DNA of 64,000 nt from Myxococcales bacterium (GTDB taxonomy: Bacteria; Myxococcota_A; Polyangia; Haliangiales; Haliangiaceae): assembly GCA_016794525.1 (NCBI GenBank), contig JAEUJY010000118.1, positions 1 to 64,000 of the forward strand, read 5' to 3'. Below are positions 54,732 to 63,705 of this stretch, one piece after another (the first letter of the stretch is position 1; each line of letters begins with the position of its first letter). The notes beneath the pieces are model-generated. The model was given only the letters and a program-made list of their open reading frames with translations. It was not told the origin of the DNA and searched no databases. Position numbers and translations under genes: made by a program.

Positions 54732-57179
54732 TCAGGTGGCCAGCTTCTGGGCGATCTGCTGCAGGTACAGCACGACGAACTCGGCTGGCTTGAGCGGGGC
54801 GAACCCGACCCAGATGTTGACGATCCCCAGGTTCTGATCGTTGAAGGTCGTCGTCTCCTTGTCGCACTTCACGAAGTACGCGTCGCTGGGCTTGACCCCG
54901 GCGAACGCGCCCTTGCGGAAGAGGTCGTGCATGAAGGCGCCGACGTTCAGCCGGACCTGCGCCCACAGCGGCTCGTCGTTGGGCTCGAACACCACCCACT
55001 TGAGGCCGCGGTACAGGCTCTCCTCGATGAACAGCGCCAGGCGCCGGATCGGGACGTACTTGTACTCGCTGGCGAAGGCGTCGGCGCCGTCCATCGTGCG
55101 CGCGCCCCACGAGATGACGCCCTCGGGGAACGAGCGGATCGCGTTGACGCCGACCGGGTTCACCGCGCCGTTCTGGAGATCGGACATCAGCAGGTTGACG
55201 CCGGTGACGCCGCGCAGATCCGCCTCGCTGCCGGCCGGCGCCTTCCACACGCCGCGGTTTGCGTCGATGCGGGCGTACAGGCCGGCCATCGCCCCGGCCG
55301 GGCCGACGACGTGCTCGCGGCCGCCCTCGACGATCTTCAGCCGCGGGAAGTAGACCGCGCTGTGGTCCTTGGTCAGCCCGGTGCGCAGCGCGTTGACGCC
55401 GCTCGACGCGGTCTGGGTGTCGGTCCACGCCGTCGGCGGGTCCATGATCAGGAACGCGCGCTCCTCGTGGCAGAACGCGCTGGCCTCGGGCCACAGCTGC
55501 TCGAGCGGCACCGCCGCCGCGGTGTCGGTGTCGGGCGGCAGCACCAGCAGGTTCCACAGATCGACGTCCGAGCGCACCACGTTGTACGCGGCGGTGTAGT
55601 CGGTCGCGGTCGGCGCGCCGCCGTCGTTGCCGTTGACGCCGTTGGCCTGCGAGCCCAGCACGGTGTTGCCGCTGCTGCCGAGGCTGAGGTAGCGGACGTT
55701 GGTCGCGAAGCGCCCGGTCATCGCGGTGCCGATCGCGACCAGCGCCGCGGCCAGCCCGACGTTCCAGCCCAGCCCGGTGCCGGCGGGGCCGACGCCGGCG
55801 TTGTCGTCGCTGGCGGTGTTGGTGAAGACCAGCCGATTGCCCCACACCGCGGCCGACCAGAAGAACGTCGTCGGGTTCGCGGCGGCGAAGGCGTTGACCT
55901 GGTCGGCGATCGCCTTCCAGGCCGCGGCGACGCCGAGGCCGTCGGTCGGGGACACCTGCCACACCCGGGTGGCGGTCCCCAGCGGCGTGAACGGCACGAT
56001 CCGCGCGACGGTGCCGGCGCTGGTGACCTCGTCGAGCTGGACGTTGCCGAGCTCGGTCTTCAGCAGCGAGCCGACGGCGACCAGGTTGGCCGTGGACGGC
56101 GTGAAGCTGACGCCCGTCGGGCGCGGGCGGCGCGCCGCGAACGCGCCGATCTCGAGGCCGCCGTTGGGGGCGCCGAGGCCCAGCGTCGTCGCCAGGTCGC
56201 CGCTCGCGCTGGCGGTGATGCGGACGTCGTTGGACGGGTTGGACGCGTCGGTCGTCGCGGTGATCTGGATCAGCGTGGTCTCGGCCGGGGCCGCCGCCAC
56301 CGCGGTGGGGCCGGCGATCGCGGCGACCACCACCGCCGGGTTGGGCAAGCCGGTGACGCCCTCGGCGGTGAGCGCCGCCTGGATGTCGTCGCGGATCGCG
56401 GTGGCGAGATCGGTGCGCGCGGCGGCCCAGCTCGCGGGCGCGGCCGGCAGCGTGTTGCGCACGGTCACCGTCACCGGCTTCTTGTTGCCGATGGCGATGC
56501 GGAACTGGCGCGCGGTCACCGGGCGGGCGTTCCAGCTGGTGGCCAGCGCGGTGTGGGTGCCGGCCTCGAGCGGCGCCATCGACGTCGACGAGCCGGCGGC
56601 ACCGGCGGTCACCCCGACCGCGGCGCCGTCGACCAGCTTGGATCGCTGGGTCAGCGCGGTCGGCGCGTAGTTGGGCGACGCCGGGTCCATCGACAGGTTG
56701 AGGAACTCCTCACGGTCGACCTTGGACCGGGCCCCCGAGACGCTGATCTCCCAGCGGAAGACCTCGAGGTTGAACGTGGCCTCGGGCGCGGTGGTGTTGT
56801 AGGTCACCGCGGCGCGGATCAGATCGCCGAGCTGCCCGGGGTTCTTCGCGGTGAGCTTGAGCACCGACGCGCCGGCCTCGTTCTCGAGCTCGACCGACGA
56901 CTGCGCCCAGCCGCTGGCGATGCGGACGACGTAGCAGTCGGTGCCACCGTTCAGGAAGAACAGGCGCAGGTAGCGGGCCATGCTCGACACCGCACCGCCG
57001 TCGTCGCCGAAGGTGCGGACGAAGTCGGTGTACGTGTTGATGCGGACCGCCTTGAGCATCGGGCCGCTGAGCGTTCGACCGATGAACAGCGCCGTCGACG
57101 TCCCGACGCCGACGATGGTGCGGACGCCGCTAGGTACTTCCTGAACGTAGACGCCAGGGTACGTCGGACTCACAGCCAT
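54732..57179 (-). CDS. contractile sheath protein (Afp2-4/gp18-like)
   Basis: An 815-residue sheath subunit, first gene of the eCIS locus. SPTYPGVYVQEVPSGVRTI near the N-terminus and the C-terminal part (FCHEERAFLIMDPP, ISWGARTM, YVPIRRLALFIEESLYRGL, FVVLYLQQIAQKLAT) are diagnostic of phage/eCIS sheaths. An inserted region of about 300 residues between (roughly 190-490) probably forms surface domains. I chose ATG 57179 because a GGAGGAG site (57187-57193) lies eight bases upstream; the frame extension to 57218 adds 13 Arg/Ser-rich residues. Only one sheath gene is present. Confidence 0.96.
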   Translation of the reverse strand: MAVSPTYPGVYVQEVPSGVRTIVGVGTSTALFIGRTLSGPMLKAVRINTYTDFVRTFGDDGGAVSSMARYLRLFFLNGGTDCYVVRIASGWAQSSVELENEAGASVLKLTAKNPGQLGDLIRAAVTYNTTAPEATFNLEVFRWEISVSGARSKVDREEFLNLSMDPASPNYAPTALTQRSKLVDGAAVGVTAGAAGSSTSMAPLEAGTHTALATSWNARPVTARQFRIAIGNKKPVTVTVRNTLPAAPASWAAARTDLATAIRDDIQAALTAEGVTGLPNPAVVVAAIAGPTAVAAAPAETTLIQITATTDASNPSNDVRITASASGDLATTLGLGAPNGGLEIGAFAARRPRPTGVSFTPSTANLVAVGSLLKTELGNVQLDEVTSAGTVARIVPFTPLGTATRVWQVSPTDGLGVAAAWKAIADQVNAFAAANPTTFFWSAAVWGNRLVFTNTASDDNAGVGPAGTGLGWNVGLAAALVAIGTAMTGRFATNVRYLSLGSSGNTVLGSQANGVNGNDGGAPTATDYTAAYNVVRSDVDLWNLLVLPPDTDTAAAVPLEQLWPEASAFCHEERAFLIMDPPTAWTDTQTASSGVNALRTGLTKDHSAVYFPRLKIVEGGREHVVGPAGAMAGLYARIDANRGVWKAPAGSEADLRGVTGVNLLMSDLQNGAVNPVGVNAIRSFPEGVISWGARTMDGADAFASEYKYVPIRRLALFIEESLYRGLKWVVFEPNDEPLWAQVRLNVGAFMHDLFRKGAFAGVKPSDAYFVKCDKETTTFNDQNLGIVNIWVGFAPLKPAEFVVLYLQQIAQKLAT

Positions 57180-57492
57180 GTTCCTGCTCCTCCGCGAGCG
57201 AATGCCACTGCGGCGCATCCCCCCGGACGAGCCGCCACGTCAACGAACGACGCCACCGGTAGCACAGCGCTTTTCTGAGCCGCAAGCGGGAGTGAGAACC
57301 AATTACACGAAACCGTCGTGCCCACCTATTTGCCTGTTGTCCATTACATCTCCGACGTTGGTTGATCGTGGCAATCCACGGATTCGCACGCAATCCGGAT
57401 CCAACCGCCGCGACGGCGTCGCCGCGCGGGCGTGCGCGCGGCCACGACCGAGCGTCACGGCGGGGACGACGCGGCCACCAGCAGCGGCGCGC
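57180..57492 (-). promoter_or_regulatory. leader and probable promoter region of the eCIS locus
   Basis: A 313-base gene-free region before the sheath gene. A ribosome site GGAGGAG (minus strand, 57187-57193) is at the right distance. Base composition drops sharply: 57301-57360 has 29 G/C in 60 by my count, far below the rest of the window. Two TGTAAT hexamers (minus strand at 57302-57307 and 57343-57348) are possible -10 boxes, but no good -35 lies at standard spacing. The low G+C stretch makes this the best promoter candidate for the locus. Confidence 0.55.
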
Positions 57493-58173
57493 TCAAGCCA
57501 GCAGCGCGCGCCCGAGCAGGCCGGTCGTGCGATCGATCGAGGCCAGGTGCGCGCCGCGGGCGACGCCGGGGAGCACCTGCGCGATCTCGGCGTTGGTCCA
57601 CGCGCTGGCGCGCGCGGCGCGGATGCTCCAGATCTCGAGGACGTCGTCGACCGGGCCGAGCGCGTCGTCGATGCGCTCGCCGAGGTCGGACAAGAGCGCG
57701 TCCTTGGTCGCGGCCATCAGGTCGTGGAGGATGTCGTTGACGGCGACGTAGTCGCGGTAGGCGTCGGTGTCGCGGTCGAGCGGGCGGCCCAGCTCGTCGG
57801 AGACGCGCAATAGCGACACGACGAGGTCGTGGTTGATGTGCGCGTTCATGCCGGCGATCGCGAACCGCAGCGGCGCGATCGAGCCGTCGTGGCGGCGCGC
57901 CCGCATCGGCCGCCAGGCCCGCGCGATCGTCGCGACGTCGTCGGCGAGGCCGTCCTGGTAGGTCAGCGCGAAGACCACGTCGAGCCGGCTGACGAACGCC
58001 GGGTCGTGGGCGCCGCCGCTGGCGACGCGCTCGATCACCTTGCGGGTGACGCCCAGGTACATGTCGTTGAAGTAGCGGAAGCCGTCGTCGGCCGGCAGCG
58101 CGGCGCCGACCTCTTCCATCCAGGTCGCCACGTCGGGCAGCGCGGCGTCTTCGCCCAGGACCGGCAGCGCCAT
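57493..58173 (-). CDS. DUF5995-family protein
   Basis: A 226-residue protein. The segments FNDMYLGVTRKV, SRLDVVFALTYQDG and IAPLRFAIAGMNAHINHD are the core of DUF5995, a helical family of unknown function in actinobacteria, myxobacteria and others. The conserved His residues in NAHINHD may bind a metal. No signal peptide. It is on the same strand as, and two bases downstream of, the regulator gene at 58176-59279, so the two are probably co-expressed. Not part of the eCIS locus as far as can be seen. Confidence 0.82.
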   Translation of the reverse strand: MALPVLGEDAALPDVATWMEEVGAALPADDGFRYFNDMYLGVTRKVIERVASGGAHDPAFVSRLDVVFALTYQDGLADDVATIARAWRPMRARRHDGSIAPLRFAIAGMNAHINHDLVVSLLRVSDELGRPLDRDTDAYRDYVAVNDILHDLMAATKDALLSDLGERIDDALGPVDDVLEIWSIRAARASAWTNAEIAQVLPGVARGAHLASIDRTTGLLGRALLA

Positions 58174-58175
58174 CG

Positions 58176-59279
<1,104 letters not shown>

Positions 59280-59423
59280 CGTTACGTTCACGATATCACG
59301 GTCGCGGGGCGCACGGATCGGCACAGGCCGGGCCGCCGGCCCGGCGACAGACGAAGTCCGACGGCCCGCCGGCGCGGGGCCGCCGGCGCGGGATCGACGG
59401 GGCCCGGCGACGCGCCCGGTGGT

Positions 59424-61334
59424 TCAGGTCGCGGCGAGGACGATCGCGATCAGCGCGATGATCGCGACCACCACGCCGCCCAGCACCGCGTAGCCGCGCA
59501 GGAGCGACGGGCGGTCGTAGGCGGCGCGCTCGGCGACCAGGCGATCGATCTCGGTGGTGCGGGCGTTGATCGCGGTGCGCAGGCGATCGATGCGCTGGTA
59601 CAGCTCCGCGAACTCGGGGCGGTCGACGCGGTGCAGGTTGATCAGGGTGCCCAGCGTGACCAGCCGGCGGACGATCTCGGCCTCGGCCAGCTCGTGCTCG
59701 CGCAGCTTGCGGCCGTGCTCGGCGTCGAGCTCGGCGAGGCGGTGGCGGTGGCCCTCGCGGGCGTCGGCCAGCGCGCGCTTGGCGGCGTCGAGCTCGGCCT
59801 TGGCCGCCTCGAGCTTGGCCTGCGCCGCCGACAGCGGCCGCTCGACCGAGGCCAGCTTGCGCTCGAGATCCTGGCGCTCGGGATCGAGCGACGCGGCCTC
59901 GCGGCGGTGGCCCTCGGCGGCGCGGCGCAGCTCGGCGCGGACGTCGCCCATCGGCGACTTCTCGGCGTCGCCCTCGCGGGCCTCGGCGGCCTGCAGGTAG
60001 GCCTTCTGCCGGCGCTCGAGATCCTTGCGCTTGTCGCGCAGGCTGCGGCGCTGGGCCTCGTAGGTGGTGACGTCGCGCTGGGCGTCGGCGACGACGCGCT
60101 CGGCGTCGGCGACGGTCGCCAGCCGGGTGCGCTCGATCTCGTCGAACTTCGCGTTCTCTTCGCTCTTGCGGCCGAGCACCTCGGTGCCCTGGTTGGCGAT
60201 CGCGTCGCGCCGACCCTCGGCGTCGGAGATCGCCGCGTTCTCGTCGGCCAGCACCCGGTTGTCGACGCCGAGGCCGCGGGCCTCGCGGCCGAGCGTGAGC
60301 AGCACGCCGTCGAGCGCGGCGGTGTCGCTGGTGATCTCGGCGCGCAGCAGCTTCACCGCGCGGCGGCGCTGCCAGCGGGCCTGCGCGAACGCCACCGCGT
60401 AGCGCGCGGCGTTGACCAGGCCGTGATCGGGCACCTCGGGCACCGCCATCACCGCCGGCGGGATGAACGGGCGATCGTCGGTGCCGTCGGTGCGGACGAT
60501 GCGGGTCGGCGGCGGCTCGAGGTTGGTCGGCTCGCGGCTCGCGGTGATCGGCGCCGGCGAGATCGCGGCGGCGGCCGGCGGCAGCACCGGCGGCGCGGGC
60601 GCGGGCGAGATCGCGGCGGCGGCCGGCGGCAGCACGGTCGATGGCGGCGCCGGGCGCGGCGGCGGGGTCACCACCGACGGCGGCGGGGTCACCACCGACG
60701 CCGGCGGGGTCACCACCGACGGCGGCGCGCTGGCCCGGGGCGGGGTCACCACCGACGGCGGGCGACCGCTCGGCCCGGCCTCGACCGGATCGACCAGCCA
60801 CGCGTCGTCGACCGGCTGGGTCTCGTCGGAGGGCGGCGGCTCGGGCGGCAGCGGAGGCGGCGGCGGAGGCGCGGCGGCCGCGGTGTGGTCGTCCTTGCGG
60901 CGCGCCTCGCCGCCCGGCGGGCGCGGCTCGGGCGGGGGCGCGCTGCGGCGCAGCGCGGTCGGCGGCGGCACCAGCGCGGTCGCCAGCGCGCGGCGGCCAT
61001 CGTCGACCGGCGGCGCGGCGGCGGTCACCACCGTCGGCGGCGCGCTCGGCGGCGGCGGCGGCGCGGGCGCAGGCACCGGCGGCGGGGTGGGCAGCGGCGC
61101 GCTGGCCGGCGCGCTGGCGATCGGCGGCGGCACCGTCGAGGGCGCCGGGCGCGGCGGCGGCGCCAGCGTGGCGGGGCGCGCCTCACCGCCGGTGGTGATC
61201 ATCCCGGTCGGCGGCCCGCCCACCGCGGCGGTGCGCGCGCGGCGGTTGGGCGGCGGCGGCAGCCGGCGGTTGCACGCGGCGCAGCTCACCGCGTCGCTCG
61301 CGTTCTCCGCGCTGCAGAACGGACAGAAGCGCAT
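59424..61334 (-). CDS. zinc-ribbon, Pro-rich, coiled-coil, C-terminally anchored protein
   Basis: A 636-residue protein. A zinc ribbon (CPFC at 4-7, CAAC at 18-21) is followed by about 270 residues of Pro/Ala/Val low complexity, including repeats of PPSVVTP. Then comes a long charged coiled coil (about 300-600, with several Glu/Arg/Ala heptads), and a C-terminal membrane helix (AVLGGVVVAIIALIAIVLA). It is a tail-anchored protein with a cytoplasmic ribbon and rod. I recognise no family beyond this layout, which is common in myxobacteria. The next gene upstream lies seven bases away. Confidence 0.78.
   Translation of the reverse strand: MRFCPFCSAENASDAVSCAACNRRLPPPPNRRARTAAVGGPPTGMITTGGEARPATLAPPPRPAPSTVPPPIASAPASAPLPTPPPVPAPAPPPPPSAPPTVVTAAAPPVDDGRRALATALVPPPTALRRSAPPPEPRPPGGEARRKDDHTAAAAPPPPPPLPPEPPPSDETQPVDDAWLVDPVEAGPSGRPPSVVTPPRASAPPSVVTPPASVVTPPPSVVTPPPRPAPPSTVLPPAAAAISPAPAPPVLPPAAAAISPAPITASREPTNLEPPPTRIVRTDGTDDRPFIPPAVMAVPEVPDHGLVNAARYAVAFAQARWQRRRAVKLLRAEITSDTAALDGVLLTLGREARGLGVDNRVLADENAAISDAEGRRDAIANQGTEVLGRKSEENAKFDEIERTRLATVADAERVVADAQRDVTTYEAQRRSLRDKRKDLERRQKAYLQAAEAREGDAEKSPMGDVRAELRRAAEGHRREAASLDPERQDLERKLASVERPLSAAQAKLEAAKAELDAAKRALADAREGHRHRLAELDAEHGRKLREHELAEAEIVRRLVTLGTLINLHRVDRPEFAELYQRIDRLRTAINARTTEIDRLVAERAAYDRPSLLRGYAVLGGVVVAIIALIAIVLAAT
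60661..60760. repeat. 21-base coding repeat, four copies
   Basis: Unit GGGGTCACCACCGACGGCGG plus C begins at 60664, 60685 and 60706 in tandem, with a further copy at 60742 after an insertion. On the minus strand it encodes repeats of SVVTPPP in the zinc-ribbon/coiled-coil protein. A second longer duplicated element, coding for LPPAAAAISPAP, lies just before (about 60557-60634). Such repeats can change copy number by slippage. Confidence 0.7.
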
Positions 61335-61340
61335 GGGTGG

Positions 61341-63014
61341 CTACTCGCCACCTCGCTCGTAGACCAGCTCGCCGCCGACGATCGTCGCGTCCACGTGAGC
61401 GTCGAGCAGTGTGTGATCGGCCACCAGCGGCCGATCGTACACCGTCAGGTCGGCGACCATGCCCGGCGCGAGGTGCCCGCGGTAGTCCTCGACGAAGCCG
61501 GCCACCGCCGGCGCCGCGGTGAACGCGAAGATCGCCTCGTCGAGCGTGAGCTTCTGGTCGGGGTACCAGCCGCCGGCCGGCTGGCCCTGGGCGTCGGTCC
61601 GGGTCACCGCGGCGTAGATCCCGGCCAGCGGCGAGACGTCCTCGACCGGGAAGTCCGATCCAGCGACGATGAAGCCCTTGGCGTCGAGCACGCGGCGCCA
61701 CGCGTAGGCGCCCTTGATCCGCTCGGGGCCCAGCCGCGCCTCGGCCCACGGCATGTCGCTGGTGGCGTGGGTCGGCTGCATCGACGCGATCACGCCGAGC
61801 TTGCCCATGCGGACGATGTCGTCGCTGGTCATCACCTGCGCGTGCTCGACGCGCAGCCGCAGGTCCTGGCCGGGGTTGGCCTCGATCGCGTGCTGGTAGG
61901 CGTCGAGCGTGGCGTGGACGCCGGCGTCGCCGATCGCGTGGGTCGCGACCTGCCAGCCGCTCTTCGCCGCGATGCCGACGGCGCGGTCGAGCACGTCGGG
62001 CGCGGTGACGTACAGGCCGCGGTTGCCGGGGTCGTCGCTGTAGTCGGCGATCAGCGCGGCGCCGCGCGAGCCGAGCGCGCCGTCGGCGAAGTACTTCACC
62101 CCGACCAGCGCGAAGTAGTCGTCGCCGTCGTCGGGCTCGAGCTCGCGCTCGGCCAGCCCCTCGGGGTGCGCGGCGTCGCCCTCGAGGTACGCGCTCACGC
62201 GCAGCGGCAGCTCGCCGGCCTTGGCCAGCCGGCGGTACGCGGCGACGGTGTCGTCGTCGATGCCCATCTCGTGGACGGCGGTGATGCCGGCGGCGATCGC
62301 CTGCGCGGCGGCCGCGCGGATGCGGCGCTCGCGGGCCTCGGGCGAGGCCTTGGGCGAGGTGGCGTCGATCAGCGCCATCGCGTTGTCGACCAGCACGCCG
62401 GTCGGCTCGCCGCTGGCGTCGCGGATGATCTTGCCGCCGGCGGGATCGGGCGTGGCCTTGCCGACGCCGGCGAGCTTGAGCACCGCCGAGTTGACCCACA
62501 CGGCGTGGCCGTCGACCCGGCGCAGCGCCACCGGCAGATCGCCGAGCGCGGCGTCGAGGCTGGCCTTGGTCGGGAACGCCCCGCCCCACGGGTTCTGATC
62601 CCAGCCGCGACCCTCGACCCACTCGCCGGCCGGGCGGCCCTGCGCCGCCGCCACCACCGCGGCGACCGCGGCGGCCTCCGACGGCTGGCCGCGCAGGTTG
62701 ACGTGCTCGCTGGCGACGCCGAGGCCGTAGAGGTGGCAGTGGCCGTCGGCGAGCCCGACCGTCACGGTGCGACCGCGCAGCTCGATCACCCGCGCGTCGG
62801 CGCCGGCCAGCGCGCGCACCTCGGCGTCGTCGCCGATCGCCAGGATCCGCGCCCCGCGGATCGCGACCGCGGTCACGCGCGGCCGATCCGGCAGGTTGGT
62901 GACGACGTCGCCGCCGACCAGGATCAACGTGGCGCGGTCGGGAGCGGCCGGCGCGGCGTGCCCGCACGCGAGGGCGCCGGCGATAAGGGACGAGAGCAGG
63001 AGACGTCGAGTCAC
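61341..63014 (-). CDS. amidohydrolase-3 family lipoprotein (YtcJ-like)
   Basis: A 557-residue exported enzyme. GTG start at 63014 gives a clean signal sequence ending in lipobox AGALAC. The metal-binding elements are ADGHCHLYG near the N-terminus, VKYFADGALGSRGA, VATHAIGDAG, RVEHAQVM and AGSDFPVED, all typical of the amidohydrolase-3/YtcJ group with a urease-like barrel and Zn ions. The substrate is probably an amide or N-acyl compound; not defined. I rejected the extension to 63194, which crosses the hairpin and T-run upstream. Downstream gene starts seven bases away. Confidence 0.9.
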   Translation of the reverse strand: MTRRLLLSSLIAGALACGHAAPAAPDRATLILVGGDVVTNLPDRPRVTAVAIRGARILAIGDDAEVRALAGADARVIELRGRTVTVGLADGHCHLYGLGVASEHVNLRGQPSEAAAVAAVVAAAQGRPAGEWVEGRGWDQNPWGGAFPTKASLDAALGDLPVALRRVDGHAVWVNSAVLKLAGVGKATPDPAGGKIIRDASGEPTGVLVDNAMALIDATSPKASPEARERRIRAAAAQAIAAGITAVHEMGIDDDTVAAYRRLAKAGELPLRVSAYLEGDAAHPEGLAERELEPDDGDDYFALVGVKYFADGALGSRGAALIADYSDDPGNRGLYVTAPDVLDRAVGIAAKSGWQVATHAIGDAGVHATLDAYQHAIEANPGQDLRLRVEHAQVMTSDDIVRMGKLGVIASMQPTHATSDMPWAEARLGPERIKGAYAWRRVLDAKGFIVAGSDFPVEDVSPLAGIYAAVTRTDAQGQPAGGWYPDQKLTLDEAIFAFTAAPAVAGFVEDYRGHLAPGMVADLTVYDRPLVADHTLLDAHVDATIVGGELVYERGGE

Positions 63015-63032
63015 GCGGCCCCGACGATACCG

Positions 63033-63059
63033 AAAAAAACCGCCGGCTTCGGCCGCCGG
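63033..63059 (-). terminator. terminator-like hairpin with T-run in the leader of the amidohydrolase gene
   Basis: Read on the minus strand: a stem (63040-63059) with CGAA loop, four base pairs, one G-G mismatch and three more pairs, followed by seven T (63033-63039). This is the form of an intrinsic terminator, about 19 bases before the GTG start. It might stop antisense transcripts from the plus-strand YbjN-like region or act as attenuator for the amidohydrolase gene. Confidence 0.45.
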
Positions 63060-63123
63060 GACCGCCTTCTGCCGCCGCGACCGCGCCTGCGCCGGCCGCG
63101 CGGGGCGTGATATGACGCCGGCC

Positions 63124-63612
63124 ATGAACCCGGCCGAAGTGGCGACCTCCCTCCTCATCGAGAAGACCCTCGGGGCGAGCCCCGCGTACCGCAAGGTCGA
63201 CGACTCGCTCTACGTCATCAAGCAAGGCTCGGCGTACGTGATGATCAGCGTCGTGCCGTGGGGCAACGACAAGGCCTGCCTCCGCTGCACCGCGCAGCTG
63301 GTCAAGGGCATGAAGGTCGACGGCGCCCTCGCGCTCGAGCTGCTCGAGCTCAACACCTACGTGCGGTTCGGCGCGTTCGCGTACGACCCGGCCCAGGACG
63401 CGCTCCTGTTCGTCCACTCGATCCTCGGCGGCACCACGCTCGACAAGGACGAGCTGACCGCGACCGTCCGCGACGTCGCGCTGATCGCCGACGAGTACGA
63501 CGACAAGCTGGTCAAGAAGTACGGCGGCCAGCGCATGCTCGACCTGCTCGAGGAGGCCGCCATCGAGAACCTGATGGACAAGCACCCCGACAAGTTCGAC
63601 CTCAAGAGCTGA
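63124..63612 (+). CDS. YbjN-like protein
   Basis: A 162-residue cytoplasmic protein. AYVMISVVPWGNDKACLRCTAQ then LLELNTYVRFGAFAYDPAQD (shortened) and LLFVHSILGGTTLDKDEL form the alternating beta/alpha pattern of YbjN, a fold shared with secretion chaperones and often linked to stress or motility regulation. EYDDKLVKKYGG at the end is typical. An ATG at 63112 would add four residues. It is divergent from the amidohydrolase. Partner unknown. Confidence 0.82.
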   Translation: MNPAEVATSLLIEKTLGASPAYRKVDDSLYVIKQGSAYVMISVVPWGNDKACLRCTAQLVKGMKVDGALALELLELNTYVRFGAFAYDPAQDALLFVHSILGGTTLDKDELTATVRDVALIADEYDDKLVKKYGGQRMLDLLEEAAIENLMDKHPDKFDLKS

Positions 63613-63705
63613 GCCCGATCTGCGCCGCCGCGCGCTGAACCCGCGCCGCGACCTGGCGCCTGAATCGTTTGAAGCCGCGCGCCGTCTAGCCCGATGATGG
63701 GCTCC

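Noticed and set aside
32818-57179. Type VI secretion system
   Set aside because: Spike, gp25 and sheath could suggest it, but there is no TssJKLM membrane complex or ClpV, and DUF4255 and the AAA+ ATPase point to eCIS.
32818-57179. Contractile prophage or R-type tailocin
   Set aside because: No capsid, portal, terminase, lysis, integrase or repressor genes are visible, and the set of hub, ATPase and DUF4157 genes is typical of eCIS.
57308-57323. Sigma-54-type promoter (minus strand GGGCACG-ACGG-TTTC)
   Set aside because: The -24 part is good, but the nearly invariant GC at -12 is replaced by TC, so it was not listed as a feature.
57130-57393. 87-residue minus-strand frame over the sheath leader
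   Set aside because: It overlaps the sheath start in another frame, has Arg/Trp/Gln-rich composition unlike real proteins here, and no ribosome site.
60661-60760. CRISPR-like array
   Set aside because: Repeat units are 21 bases in direct tandem without spacers and encode a Pro/Val repeat inside a gene.
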